Source: JBBIRM01 sp037441765
GTDB taxonomy: Bacteria; Desulfobacterota; BSN033; UBA1163
Direction of reading: 5' to 3'
NCBI GenBank assembly: GCA_037441765.1
Contig: JBBIRM010000012.1
Location: 1 to 36,097, forward strand
DNA: 36,097 nt
Part shown: positions 1 through 8,732 of the stretch, one piece after another
Layout: every line of letters begins with the position of its first letter
How positions within the stretch are numbered: position 1 is the stretch's first letter
The notes under the pieces: generated by a model
What the model was told of the DNA's origin: nothing
What the model saw: only the letters and a program-made list of their open reading frames with translations
Database searches by the model: none
Program-made: the position numbers and the translations under genes

Positions 1-355
1 CCTCTCTGAAAATCTCATCTCCATGGAGGGCAAGAAGCGCCTTGTTTGCAGTGACCACATGCTTCTTATTCCGAATCGACCTGAGGATGTAGGTCTTTGC
101 AGGTTCAATGCCTCCTATCATCTCCATCACTATCTCTATTTCAGGGTCATTGACCACCTCTTCCGCCTCTCGGGTGAGCATTCCGGGTTTCAAATTAATC
201 CCACGATCTGTCTCGAGATCAATATCTGCTATCCTTTTCAGAACGATTCTGGCTCCCATCCTTTTCTCGATCAGTTTGGAGTTCTTCTGGAGGATCTTAA
301 CAACTCCAGCCCCCACTGTCCCAAAACCAATCAGGCCAACCTTAATCTCTTTCAT
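1..355 (-). CDS. hom: Homoserine dehydrogenase, N-terminal part (runs off window)
   Basis: The first 118 codons are present; the gene continues past the left edge. The product reduces aspartate semialdehyde to homoserine with NAD(P)H in the threonine/methionine branch of aspartate metabolism. The start MKEIKVGLIGFGTVGAGVV is the Rossmann dinucleotide-binding loop (GxGxxG type). Later, IEIVMEMIGGIEPAKTYI and the VTANKALLA stretch are characteristic of the nucleotide-binding domain of this family (NK motif near residue 104). The ATG at 355 is 6 nt beyond the stop of the upstream aminotransferase, so the two are almost certainly co-transcribed. The catalytic and any ACT domains lie outside the window, so their presence cannot be judged. 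Confidence 0.9.
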   Translation of the reverse strand, partial: MKEIKVGLIGFGTVGAGVVKILQKNSKLIEKRMGARIVLKRIADIDLETDRGINLKPGMLTREAEEVVNDPEIEIVMEMIGGIEPAKTYILRSIRNKKHVVTANKALLALHGDEIFRE

Positions 356-361
356 CTCTCC

Positions 362-1558
362 CTATCCTTTTTTCAGAACTTTTTGGATCCCTTTGACCGC
401 CTGTTTGATCCTTGCCTCATTCTCTACCAAAGCAAACCTTACGAATCCCTCTCCATATTGCCCAAAACCAACCCCTGGAGAGACAGCGACCAGTCCTTCT
501 TTCAGAAGCAATTTTGAAAATTCAACCGATCCCATTTTTTGGAAGGGTTTTGGAATCTCCGCCCAAACAAACATCGTCCCTTTCGGCTTTTCAACCTCCC
601 AGCCGATTCTTCTCAACCCATTAACCAGTGCATCCCTCCTTCTTCGGTAGATCTCTACCGTCTCCTGAACGCAACTCTGATCCTCATTGAGGGCAATGAT
701 GGCTGCAATTTGAATGGGCTGGAAAATGCCATAATCGAAATAACTCTTCAGCCTTGCAAGGGCAGCCAGCATCTCTGCATTTCCCACGGCAAACCCGATC
801 CTCCATCCAGGCATATTGTAACTCTTTGAAAGGGAGAAAAACTCCACCCCCACCTCTTTGCCTCCCCTTACCTGAAGGAGACTTGGAGCCCTATACCCAT
901 CAAAAACGATATCGGCATAGGCCAGGTCGTGGACAATCATCAGATGGTGATCTCTTGCAAAATCCACCAGATTCTCAAAAAAATCTATATCTACGACCTT
1001 TGTAGTGGGATTGTGAGGAAAACTGATGATCAACATCTTGGGATGAGGCCAACTCTGTTTGGTGGCTGTTAGAAGCCTTGTAAAAAAGTCACCCTCCCCA
1101 ATTAATGGAATGGAGCGAAGGTCTCCTCCTGCGATTACCACACAGTAGGCATGAATGGGATAGGTTGGATCAGGGACAAGAACCACATCCCCGGGCCCAA
1201 GGGTTGCCAAAGCAAGATGGCCCAGTCCTTCCTTTGCTCCGATTGTCACCACACATTCCGACTCAGGGTCAATTTCAACATCATAACGTCTTTTGTACCA
1301 CTCGGCCATTGCCAGACGAAGTTTATAAATCCCTTTTGAGGCAGAGTAGCGATGATTCCTTGGATTCTTTACCGCCTCTATCAATTTATTGACGATATGC
1401 TTGGGAGTGGGAAGATCAGGGTTTCCCATACCAAGGTCAATGACATCCTCCCCCCTTCGCCTTGCCTCTATCTTTAACTGGTTTACAATGCCAAAAATAT
1501 AAGGGGGAAGCCTGCTCATCCTGTGGAAGTTAGAAGCCTCTGGGCGAAAATAATCCAT
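362..1558 (-). CDS. PLP-dependent class I/II aminotransferase (AlaC/DapL type)
   Basis: A 398-aa fold-type I aminotransferase, the usual length for the family. Visible are the YSASKGIYKLR substrate-entry region (about 71-81), PDPTYPIH (about 129-136), SFPHNPTTKV (about 179-188), the HDLAYADIVFDG Asp/Tyr pair that binds PLP (about 210-221), and SLSKSYNMPGWRIGF, where K245 should form the Schiff base. The family includes glutamate-pyruvate aminotransferase AlaC, LL-diaminopimelate aminotransferase and aspartate aminotransferases. Sequence alone does not settle the substrate, though the wording most resembles AlaC-like proteins. A good ribosome site (AAGGAGAAAAAGAGG) precedes the ATG. It sits directly upstream of hom, a pairing that fits amino-acid biosynthesis. 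Confidence 0.88.
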   Translation of the reverse strand: MDYFRPEASNFHRMSRLPPYIFGIVNQLKIEARRRGEDVIDLGMGNPDLPTPKHIVNKLIEAVKNPRNHRYSASKGIYKLRLAMAEWYKRRYDVEIDPESECVVTIGAKEGLGHLALATLGPGDVVLVPDPTYPIHAYCVVIAGGDLRSIPLIGEGDFFTRLLTATKQSWPHPKMLIISFPHNPTTKVVDIDFFENLVDFARDHHLMIVHDLAYADIVFDGYRAPSLLQVRGGKEVGVEFFSLSKSYNMPGWRIGFAVGNAEMLAALARLKSYFDYGIFQPIQIAAIIALNEDQSCVQETVEIYRRRRDALVNGLRRIGWEVEKPKGTMFVWAEIPKPFQKMGSVEFSKLLLKEGLVAVSPGVGFGQYGEGFVRFALVENEARIKQAVKGIQKVLKKG

Positions 1559-1613
1559 CCTCTTTTTCTCCTTTTTCTGAGGTTTATAATGATTTAAATA
1601 GAACCGATCTCAT

Positions 1614-1619
1614 ATTATA
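1614..1619 (-). promoter_or_regulatory. Candidate -10 box for the aminotransferase-hom operon
   Basis: A perfect TATAAT on the minus strand in the 103-bp gap between recG and the aminotransferase. No convincing -35 hexamer lies 16-18 bp upstream, so this is a weak call based on one box. A short inverted repeat (GAGGG/CCCTC) just upstream could be the end of the recG transcript. Confidence 0.3.
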
Positions 1620-1661
1620 ATGTAGAGGGTTAACATATCCCTCAACTCTTTTCAATTCCTC

Positions 1662-3794
1662 TTACCCGATCGTGGCCAATTCCAGTCTCCCTTTCCACCT
1701 CCTTAAGACTTCCTCTTTAATTCCTGAATAAGAGGGGTTCTTTAAATCTGGATCTTCCTCAACGAGCCGAAAAGCCTCCCTTCTGGCCTCCATCAAGATG
1801 GCAGTGTCCCTTAGAAGATCACCCACTCTAAACTCTGGGAACCCAGATTGCTTGATCCCAAAAAATTCACCAGGCCCTCTTAAACGAAGGTCTTCCTCTG
1901 CAATCTTAAAACCGTCATTGGTTCGCTCCATGGCTTGAAGCCTAATTTTTGCTTCCTTTGAAGATCGATAATGGTGGAGAAGAATGCACTGGGAAGGGTA
2001 TTGTCCCCGGCCAATCCTCCCTCTCAACTGATGGAGTTGAGACAGGCCAAATCGCTCTGCATGTTCTATTACCATCACTGATGCATTGGGGATGTCAATC
2101 CCCACTTCGATTACCGTGGTTGCCACAAGGATCTGAATCCTTCCCTCCTTAAACTCTAACATAATCTCCTCTTTCTCCTCGCTCTTCATCCGGCCGTGAA
2201 GAAGCCCTATTCGAAATTGAGGGAAGATATCATTCTTGAGATGCTCCGCCATTCTGGTAGCATCTCTAAGATCCATCTTTTCGGACTCCTCCACCAAGGG
2301 ATAGACGATGAAGGCCTGACGCCCTTTTCTCACCTCTTCCTCAATGATCCGATAAACTCTTGCCCTTCCTGATTCCGAAAAGACCCTTGTCACCACAGGT
2401 CTTCTCCCAGGAGGCATCTCATCGATCAATGAGATATCAAGATCCCCATAAACGGTCATGGCAAGGGTTCTCGGGATGGGTGTGGCAGTCATGACTAAGA
2501 CATCTGGATTCTCCCCCTTCTTCTTCAAAAGTCCCCTTTGAATCACTCCAAACTTATGTTGTTCATCAATGATGGCGAGGCCTAATTGTCTGAACTCAAC
2601 AGCCTCCTGAATGACCGCATGGGTGCCAATTATCAGATGAACCTTCCCTTCTTTAATTCTTTGATATAGGTCTTCCCTCTCCAGTCCTTTAATATTGCTG
2701 GTCAGAAGAGCCACTTGAACGCCTAATGGTTCCACCCAACGGTGGATGTTCAGGTAATGCTGTTCTGCCAATACCTCTGTAGGTGCCATGATGGCTGCCT
2801 GATAACCATTTTCAATCACCTCTAAACAGGCGAGGAGGGCTACGATGGTTTTACCGCTCCCTACATCCCCTTGAATCAGGCGGTTCATGGGATGGGGTCT
2901 CCTCATATCCTCTTTGATCTCTGACAAGACCCTTGCCTGGGCACGGGTCAATCGGAACGAGAGGCCCTCCAGTAATCTTTTAGCCAGTTCCCCATCCGTC
3001 TTAAATGAAATCCCTGGCTCCAGGACCACTCCCCTCTTCTTCAAGGCCAGTCCCAATTCAAGAAAGAAGAATTCGTCAAATATAATCCTTCGGTGTCCAT
3101 CGGACCTATAAAAATTAAGGGCTTCCATGGACTCGCCATCTGGTGGAAAATGAACCCTCTGAAAGGCTTCGCGGAAATCGATGAGATTCTGTCGCCTCAT
3201 AATCTCATAGGGAATTGGGCTTGAAAGTTCATTCCCATATCCCTCTAAGATATTCCTCATCAATCTTCTCATCGTTCGTTGGTGGAGCCCTTCTGTCTCA
3301 GAATATATGGGAACGATTCGCTTAAAGTTCAGGTAATCCTCTTCGATCTCCCCTTCTATTATCTCTACATCAGGATGATGGATCTCCCTCTGGTTGTTAA
3401 ACCATCTTACCTCTCCTGAGAAGATTAACCTTCGCCCTTTTATATACCGTTCTTTTAGATATTTTCCGTTTCCATGAAACCATTTTAATGTGATGGAACC
3501 TGTTCCATCACCCACTATTGCCTCAAATACCCTCTTTCTCTTGTTCTGATAAAAAACAAAACCTGAAACCATGACCTCACCAAATCCTGTGGCAAGGTTT
3601 CCGGGTTTTAATTCTGAAATGGGTCTCAGATTCCTCCTGTCCTCATAACGACGGGGAAGAAAATAGAGGGCATCCTCTACAGTTCGGATCCCTTTCTTCT
3701 CAAAGAGCCTCGCCAGTTTAGGACCTACTCCCTTTACATATCTGATAGGAGTTAGAAGACGATTCTTAAATTTATGGGCATAATGCCTTTCCAT
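1662..3794 (-). CDS. recG: ATP-dependent DNA helicase RecG
   Basis: A 710-aa superfamily 2 helicase that remodels stalled replication forks and Holliday junctions. The N-terminus has a helix-hairpin-helix-like segment (VKGVGPKLARLFEKKGI, about 20-36), followed by the OB-fold wedge domain (about 60-150). Helicase motifs are all visible: Walker A GDVGSGKT (309-316), APTEVLAEQH (338-347), DEQH (411-414), TATPIPRT (437-444), then the C-terminal half with LHGRMKSEEKEEIM, VATTVIEVGIDIPNA and the HQLRGRIGRG arginine-finger motif. The late ERTNDGFKIAEEDLRLRGPG block is the RecG-specific C-terminal hook. Length and motif order are normal and the gene appears intact. It stands alone between a small zinc-ribbon gene and the aminotransferase operon. 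Confidence 0.97.
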   Translation of the reverse strand: MERHYAHKFKNRLLTPIRYVKGVGPKLARLFEKKGIRTVEDALYFLPRRYEDRRNLRPISELKPGNLATGFGEVMVSGFVFYQNKRKRVFEAIVGDGTGSITLKWFHGNGKYLKERYIKGRRLIFSGEVRWFNNQREIHHPDVEIIEGEIEEDYLNFKRIVPIYSETEGLHQRTMRRLMRNILEGYGNELSSPIPYEIMRRQNLIDFREAFQRVHFPPDGESMEALNFYRSDGHRRIIFDEFFFLELGLALKKRGVVLEPGISFKTDGELAKRLLEGLSFRLTRAQARVLSEIKEDMRRPHPMNRLIQGDVGSGKTIVALLACLEVIENGYQAAIMAPTEVLAEQHYLNIHRWVEPLGVQVALLTSNIKGLEREDLYQRIKEGKVHLIIGTHAVIQEAVEFRQLGLAIIDEQHKFGVIQRGLLKKKGENPDVLVMTATPIPRTLAMTVYGDLDISLIDEMPPGRRPVVTRVFSESGRARVYRIIEEEVRKGRQAFIVYPLVEESEKMDLRDATRMAEHLKNDIFPQFRIGLLHGRMKSEEKEEIMLEFKEGRIQILVATTVIEVGIDIPNASVMVIEHAERFGLSQLHQLRGRIGRGQYPSQCILLHHYRSSKEAKIRLQAMERTNDGFKIAEEDLRLRGPGEFFGIKQSGFPEFRVGDLLRDTAILMEARREAFRLVEEDPDLKNPSYSGIKEEVLRRWKGRLELATIG

Positions 3795-3835
3795 CGCATA
3801 TCTCTGTATTAAATTTCATTCTAACAATTTTTTAT

Positions 3836-3892
3836 GTAGGGCAAGCCTTCAGGCCTGCATATCATTTTAGGGCAAGGCTAAGGCCTTGCCCT
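3836..3892. repeat. REP-like palindromic repeats (one perfect hairpin, one decayed copy)
   Basis: A perfect 10-bp stem AGGGCAAGGC (3869-3878) / GCCTTGCCCT (3883-3892) with a 4-nt loop. It is preceded by a similar but imperfect unit (about 3836-3858, GTAGGGCAAGCC...GGCCTGC). It lies between the 60-aa zinc-ribbon gene and recG. It could act as a transcription terminator or mRNA-end hairpin for the zinc-ribbon gene, but no T-tract follows. The two related units look more like dispersed REP-type sequence. Confidence 0.5.
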
Positions 3893-3934
3893 ATAAAAAT
3901 CGGTTATTGTTGAAAAAATTTCAAATATTTTTGT

Positions 3935-4117
3935 TTAGGATTTAATACCTCTTTCCAAGTCGAAGACCACCTTAATATACCTCTTTTTACACCATGGACA
4001 TCTGATTTCATTCTCTCCTGATTTCAAATTAACCTTCTCATAAGAGACAACCTGATCACAATAGGGACAGCGATGGGGGAACCTTTGAATGACTTGCTCT
4101 CTTTTCTTCCCTCTCAT
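3935..4117 (-). CDS. Small zinc-ribbon protein of unknown function
   Basis: A 60-aa basic protein with two CxxC pairs, CPYC (17-20) and CPWC (40-43). The 19-residue spacing between the pairs is typical of a single zinc ribbon of the kind seen in small nucleic-acid-binding or regulatory proteins. The ATG at 4117 is preferred over the TTG at 4132 in the same frame, because AGAGG lies just upstream of the ATG. It is followed by the hairpin repeats before recG and preceded by a gene-free region. No specific family is recognised. Confidence 0.65.
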   Translation of the reverse strand: MRGKKREQVIQRFPHRCPYCDQVVSYEKVNLKSGENEIRCPWCKKRYIKVVFDLERGIKS

Positions 4118-4530
4118 AAGCCTCTTTGCCAAGAGAAATTTAATAAAACTATACTAAAAGTCCTTTGAAGAATCAAGGATCAGCCTATGTAATGCTTCAC
4201 TGAAGAGGGGAATTATATGAATCGGGTAGGGGTATCTCCGAAAATCTTATAAAGCGGGTCAGTCAATAGAATGCCTTAAGAAAGAATTTTCACATAGTAG
4301 ATAATAGGCTTTTTAATAGTCTAGGGATTTGGTAGTCAGGGATCTCTTATGGGTTTCCGCTATAAGATTTTCTCCGACATCCCTACCCGATTTCCCTGAT
4401 GAGTGGGGGTGCCAATCTATCCTCTTTATGGAAGTAGATGTAGGGATGGGATATGAATGGATTAGTGTGTGAGATTCTTAGGTAGGTTTCTAATTTTTTT
4501 CTTTATCTGGAACGAGCCATTTAAGGCTAT
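4118..4530. other. Gene-free region of about 410 bp
   Basis: No credible coding sequence was seen on either strand. The main content is the inverted-repeat element at 4221-4391, described separately. The stretch 4392-4530 shows nothing recognisable. Confidence 0.5.
4221..4391. repeat. 171-bp element bounded by ~35-bp imperfect inverted repeats (MITE-like or structured RNA)
   Basis: The left arm 4221-4257 begins ATCGGGTAGGGGTATCTCCG and continues AAAATCTTATAAAGCGG. The right arm 4357-4391, read on the other strand, begins ATCGGGTAGGGATGTCGGAG and continues AAAATCTTATAGCGG. The ends match perfectly for 11 nt and most of the remainder is conserved. About 100 bp of AT-rich, non-coding sequence lies between. 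There is no transposase and no obvious target-site duplication. It may be a miniature inverted-repeat element or a remnant of one. Confidence 0.5.
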
Positions 4531-4818
4531 TTAAGAGGTAGTCCTCTGCTCTTCCTCAATCAACTTATCCCGATAACTAACTACATAGGAGCAGAGAGGT
4601 CCCTGACACAATGCAATCTTACTCCGGGTTTTTCGGTCAGGTTTAACCCTTTTTTGATCCCCTGAAGCCGATGCCTTGAACTGTTTATACCAAGTGCAGG
4701 TTGAGGCCCAATCATTTTTGACCATGATGGAAACAAACTCATCAATTAAATCGCATTTAACCGTAGTTACACAGGTCTGCCATTTTGCAGGTGGAATGTT
4801 CAAAGCCGCCTCATTCAT
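4531..4818 (-). CDS. Small cysteine-containing protein of unknown function
   Basis: A 95-aa soluble protein with five cysteines (16, 22, 41, 71, 76), including CxxxxxC and CxxxxC spacings that could bind metal or form a redox pair. No signal peptide or membrane segment is seen. A strong ribosome site (AGGAGGAAAGAG) immediately precedes the ATG, which makes it a convincing gene despite the lack of a recognised family. It lies 72 nt downstream of the DUF6178-like gene on the same strand and may be the last gene of that operon. Confidence 0.6.
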   Translation of the reverse strand: MNEAALNIPPAKWQTCVTTVKCDLIDEFVSIMVKNDWASTCTWYKQFKASASGDQKRVKPDRKTRSKIALCQGPLCSYVVSYRDKLIEEEQRTTS

Positions 4819-4890
4819 CTCTTTCCTCCTATAAATGGATTAGCCCTTCCTGGTTGGGCAGGGATAATTTAATCCCTATCAATCGACTTT

Positions 4891-6486
4891 TCAAGATATT
4901 TGTTTAAATTCCTCCAGAACCAGGGGCACGATTTCATTCAAGAGATTGACCTCCCCTTCTCCGATCTCAACTCTTTGGAAAACCCAATCCTTAAAAGACT
5001 CCTCGATCACTTTTCTCTCTTTGTAGCCCTCATTCAGGCCATCTCTTTTTTCCCTAACGGGTTCATTCCTCCCATGAGAAGAATTTGTCAACCTCTCCTC
5101 CAAAAAGGCATTGAGAAGAACCCTCTCCCATAAAAGATCATCAGAGTATGAAAATGAATGAAGGGTAGAAAGCACTTTTCCGATCAGTTCAATCTTATCC
5201 AAGTCACATTTTAGGATTTGAATCTCTTTATAGGAGCGAAATTCCCTGTAGCCCCTTTCATCACCATCATCATAGAAAAGGGGCCTCTTTCTCATTAGAC
5301 CTTGAATTCTTTCCTCCCAGGGGGACCCGAGAAAGGAAAGAGGGATTCCCTTTTCTGAAAACCATCCTTTGGTCCAAATCTTTTCGGCCTTCCACTTCAG
5401 TTGGAGACAGGAGCCGTATCCCACTTGAAAAATAAATTTTAATGGAACTCTTTCAATCCATTCTTTTGCCCTTTTTATATCTCCTTCGGAGAGTAATTCT
5501 AATCCAATACTGAGGAATCCCCCTACCTTCCTCAAACTTCCCTGAAGGGTCGAAAAGTCAATTGTTTCTGGTTGATCAGCGACCATCACCTGGTTGGCCA
5601 TATATGTCAACTCCATCTTGATTCTGTCCAGGATTGACCCTTCCTCAACCTCTCTTAAACAGAGAGAGAAAAACAGATCCTGGTCTTTTAGAACCATTGG
5701 AAAGGAGGGAGGAGGGGTGTCTATTGGTTCGGGGAGGTAAATCTCCTTCTCTTCCAACATTCTTTTGAGCCTTTCTGGGTTGAGAGGTTGATAGAGGGAT
5801 AGGGCTTCCTCCATCGGTGGAAATCCTCTGTCTTCGAGCCTTGCCTCCCTGAAATGGAGTGCCCTTTCTTCGAGTTCGGCCTTAATCTCCACATCGACCT
5901 GTTCAAGGATCCTCAAGTAGAGGTTAAAATCCAACTCTGCTAAATCCCTTAAGAGTTTCTCGATGGGCTCCTGAAGTAAAGGGTTTAGTACTTCAATGAA
6001 ATGGACCCCATCGAGGGTGAAATTCGAAACATCTTCCCTTTGGTTATCAATCGCTTCTTCACCCTCCTTAATATAGATTCTAATTGTCTTTTTAAGAATA
6101 AGTAAAAGGGTATCCAGATCAATAGTTCGAAGCCATCGGCGGACGCTCTCCTGATCACAGGAGAGCAATAAAGGAAGCCAATGTTCCACCTTCTCAAGTT
6201 GAATTTCATAGCCTCTCCACAATTCAAGGTCAAGTAGATATTGACATTGGGTTGGGGACATCAGCGAAAGAAGGGGCAAGGCATCCTGTTCCCCAATTTC
6301 TTTAATTGTAAAGTAGGCCTCCTCTTCTTGAAGGCTCTGGAAAATCCTCCTGGGATCGTCTGAAGACAGAATAGCCTCCATCCTTTCCTTCCCTCGCAAT
6401 TTAAGAAGGGGAGGCAGGTCTCTTTGAGTTAGAGCTTTATCCTCTATGGGCTCGATGCCCCTGTCTTCTATATCCACTGCTTCCAT
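4891..6486 (-). CDS. Large DUF6178-like protein of unknown function
   Basis: A 531-aa acidic, mostly helical soluble protein with no signal peptide or membrane segment. The N-terminal pattern (LLKLRGKERMEAILSSDDP at about 27-45, then a region about a residual 'layer' of Leu-rich helices) resembles DUF6178-family proteins I recall from delta-proteobacteria. That assignment is from memory and only moderately sure. There are no catalytic motifs to point to. The start codon lies inside manC (19-nt overlap), so translation is probably coupled to it. Linkage to manC need not mean a role in glycan synthesis. Confidence 0.6.
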   Translation of the reverse strand: MEAVDIEDRGIEPIEDKALTQRDLPPLLKLRGKERMEAILSSDDPRRIFQSLQEEEAYFTIKEIGEQDALPLLSLMSPTQCQYLLDLELWRGYEIQLEKVEHWLPLLLSCDQESVRRWLRTIDLDTLLLILKKTIRIYIKEGEEAIDNQREDVSNFTLDGVHFIEVLNPLLQEPIEKLLRDLAELDFNLYLRILEQVDVEIKAELEERALHFREARLEDRGFPPMEEALSLYQPLNPERLKRMLEEKEIYLPEPIDTPPPSFPMVLKDQDLFFSLCLREVEEGSILDRIKMELTYMANQVMVADQPETIDFSTLQGSLRKVGGFLSIGLELLSEGDIKRAKEWIERVPLKFIFQVGYGSCLQLKWKAEKIWTKGWFSEKGIPLSFLGSPWEERIQGLMRKRPLFYDDGDERGYREFRSYKEIQILKCDLDKIELIGKVLSTLHSFSYSDDLLWERVLLNAFLEERLTNSSHGRNEPVREKRDGLNEGYKERKVIEESFKDWVFQRVEIGEGEVNLLNEIVPLVLEEFKQIS

Positions 6487-7547
6487 CCGCGCATTGCCAA
6501 TATTTCAGGGAATCTTTTTAGCTCCTGGGACCGCTCAAGTTTGGAAATCAAGAGGACGTCCTCAGTATCGACGATCAACATATCCTTTAGCCCGAGGACT
6601 CCTATCAACCTTCCATTCTTTGAATAGATCAGGGAATTTTCTGTATCCAATAGAATGGCATTTCCCTGAACCAGATTTCCATGAGGATCCCTTTCCTTAT
6701 CCTTAATCTGGAGAAGGGCACTCCAGCTTCCCACATCACTCCACCCATAATCTCCAGAAATGAGGTATATCTTTTCCGAGGTCTTCTCCATAATGCCGTA
6801 ATCTATAGAAATGGGGGAAAGGGTTAAATAGACCTCTTCAACAACCGATTCATAATGAGTAGAACCAATCGCATTGGCAATTTTTGAAAGCCCCTCTCCC
6901 AATTGGGGCAGATGGAGGTTGATTTCGGAAAGAATAGTTTTGGGTTTAAAGATAAAGATTCCCATGTTCCAGAAGAAATTTTGACTGATAAGATAGGATT
7001 TCGCTCTCTCAAGATCGGGCTTTTCAAAGAACCTTTTTACTTCATAAACCGAAATCCCTGCGGAGGAAACCCAAACCTTTTCTCCCCTCTCAATATATCC
7101 GTAACCCGTTTCAGGATAAGTGGGGATCGCTCCAAGGGTGACAATTCCCCCTTTTTCAGCAAAGGAAATCCCTGTGCGAAGCGCCTCAGTAAAGACCTCT
7201 TCTCGCCTAATATAATGATCAGATGGAAGAACAACAATAGGCTGGTCACCGAACTCTCTTTCTACCCATAGGGAAGCCAGACCGATACAGGGGGCTGTAT
7301 TCTTTCCCTCTGGTTCCTCAATAATACGGACAGAATGGCGAGCAAAGATCTGATTTACGAGTTTACGATGTTTTCGGTTGATGACCAGAAATATCTTCTC
7401 ATCGCTTGCTATCTTGACCGCCCTTTTATAGGTCTCGTATATTAGTGGATCATGGCCATAAATGGGCAAAAACTGTTTAGGAAGGGCCTCTCTACTTGCA
7501 GGCCAGAAACGGGTACCCGAACCTCCTCCCATAATAGCAACAACCAT
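6468..7547 (-). CDS. manC: Mannose-1-phosphate guanylyltransferase
   Basis: A 359-aa cytoplasmic nucleotidyltransferase making GDP-mannose from mannose-1-phosphate and GTP. The signature GGGSGTRFWPASRE (7-20) with the following PKQFL is diagnostic. EEPEGKNTAPCIGLA, the VVLPSDHYI metal/sugar motif and the FFEKPD motif follow in the expected order. It has only the transferase part; the isomerase cupin found fused in long ManC proteins is instead a separate gene at 8733-9101. A strong ribosome site (GGGAGGTGATGAGGG) precedes the ATG, 6 nt after the GH5-like gene ends. It is the GDP-mannose supplier for the glycosyltransferases upstream in the same run of genes. Confidence 0.95.
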   Translation of the reverse strand: MVVAIMGGGSGTRFWPASREALPKQFLPIYGHDPLIYETYKRAVKIASDEKIFLVINRKHRKLVNQIFARHSVRIIEEPEGKNTAPCIGLASLWVEREFGDQPIVVLPSDHYIRREEVFTEALRTGISFAEKGGIVTLGAIPTYPETGYGYIERGEKVWVSSAGISVYEVKRFFEKPDLERAKSYLISQNFFWNMGIFIFKPKTILSEINLHLPQLGEGLSKIANAIGSTHYESVVEEVYLTLSPISIDYGIMEKTSEKIYLISGDYGWSDVGSWSALLQIKDKERDPHGNLVQGNAILLDTENSLIYSKNGRLIGVLGLKDMLIVDTEDVLLISKLERSQELKRFPEILAMRGWKQWI

Positions 7548-7553
7548 CCCTCA

Positions 7554-8720
7554 TCACCTCCCTTGCTCTTTAAACCTTCGATAGAGCCTTTTAAGATGAA
7601 GCCTTGGATCATTGAAATATTCCTCTTTAGAGATATCAATCCATTCGAAGGAAGGATCCTTTATCTTTCTCTCTTCTTTAAATTCTTTCAATAGCGGAAT
7701 AAACGGCTTTGGTGATCGGTCTTCTCGAAAAAAACCGAAGTATCTCTCATGCTTATTTTCACAAAATGGGAGATTTTCCCAAAGAGAACCCTTATAATCC
7801 CCATAACACCAGAAGAGAATACCGAGGAAAGGATAAGGATGAAGTCTTTTTAAAAGTCGTTCATAATATTCGTAGGCCTCCTCCTCTGAAATCACATTTT
7901 CATCGCTTTGGATTTTAGATGATGGAATTCCAACCTCTTCAATCAAGACCCCTTTCGAACCAAGCCATTGGGTAAGAAGACCTAAAAAAGGTATCACATC
8001 TTCGTCCTTCTTATGATCTGCCCAGGAGGCATAGATAGAGTAGGCATGGATTGATAAAAAATTGCAGAACCTTCCTACCTCTTCTGGCCCCATCTTGCGG
8101 TCTTCTTCTAAATCCTCTTGATGGAGACCCAATGTCACTGGAACCGATTCATCAACATATCTAAGTTCTGAAACCATCTCCTCGAGCCATATCAGGAACT
8201 CTTCCTTAGAATCAGGTAACATAAGATTGGATGGTTCATTACCAAGGTCCCAGGCCCAGAGGGCGGGATGGCCCTTAAGTGCATTCGAGATCTCCCTTAT
8301 AAAAAATTTTTGTGCCTCCCTTAGCTCCCTATTCTTATAAAAATTTTGAATTCTATTCTTCCTCCTCCTCCCCTCTGAAAATATTGGAAACCGACCATCC
8401 CCTTCTCCAAAATCGAGCATCCATGGGGGCAGGAAATTCACCCCGCTCATATGTCCAGTAAAGAGTGTAGGAAGGATTTTAAGCCTATTTTTATTAGCCT
8501 TCTCCAATACCAAAACAAGATGGTCAATAGTCTTGTTAGAGACTTTACGGGGAATGGGTTGAAAATCTTCCCAGAGGAGAAATATCCTTACGATCCTGAA
8601 ACCAGCCTCTTTTATCTTCGAAAAATCCTCATCAACCACCTCTACATCAAATCTTTGCCACCACTCTGTGGCCGAATCAATTGGCCAATAGTTCAATCCG
8701 ATCACAAAATCATCCCTCAC
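7554..8720 (-). CDS. GH5-like (cellulase/mannanase-type) glycoside hydrolase
   Basis: A 388-aa TIM-barrel hydrolase without a signal peptide, so probably cytoplasmic. Early GLNYWP and FRIVRIFLLWEDFQP (about 41-55) are typical strand motifs of GH5/GH42-like clan A enzymes. WDLGNEPSN places the acid/base Glu at 162, and VLIEEVGIPSS places the likely nucleophile at Glu262. HAYSIYASWADH (about 226-236) fits the strand-6 His/Tyr region. Substrate is not readable; the mannose context suggests a beta-mannoside. It lies between the cupin and manC with gaps of 12 and 6 nt. The ribosome site before the ATG is weak. Confidence 0.8.
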   Translation of the reverse strand: MRDDFVIGLNYWPIDSATEWWQRFDVEVVDEDFSKIKEAGFRIVRIFLLWEDFQPIPRKVSNKTIDHLVLVLEKANKNRLKILPTLFTGHMSGVNFLPPWMLDFGEGDGRFPIFSEGRRRKNRIQNFYKNRELREAQKFFIREISNALKGHPALWAWDLGNEPSNLMLPDSKEEFLIWLEEMVSELRYVDESVPVTLGLHQEDLEEDRKMGPEEVGRFCNFLSIHAYSIYASWADHKKDEDVIPFLGLLTQWLGSKGVLIEEVGIPSSKIQSDENVISEEEAYEYYERLLKRLHPYPFLGILFWCYGDYKGSLWENLPFCENKHERYFGFFREDRSPKPFIPLLKEFKEERKIKDPSFEWIDISKEEYFNDPRLHLKRLYRRFKEQGR

Positions 8721-8732
8721 AGATTTTTACCC

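Noticed and set aside
23..650. Rightward open frames of 164 and 180 codons at the left end
   Set aside because: They are antisense to hom and the aminotransferase, both of which show intact family motifs.
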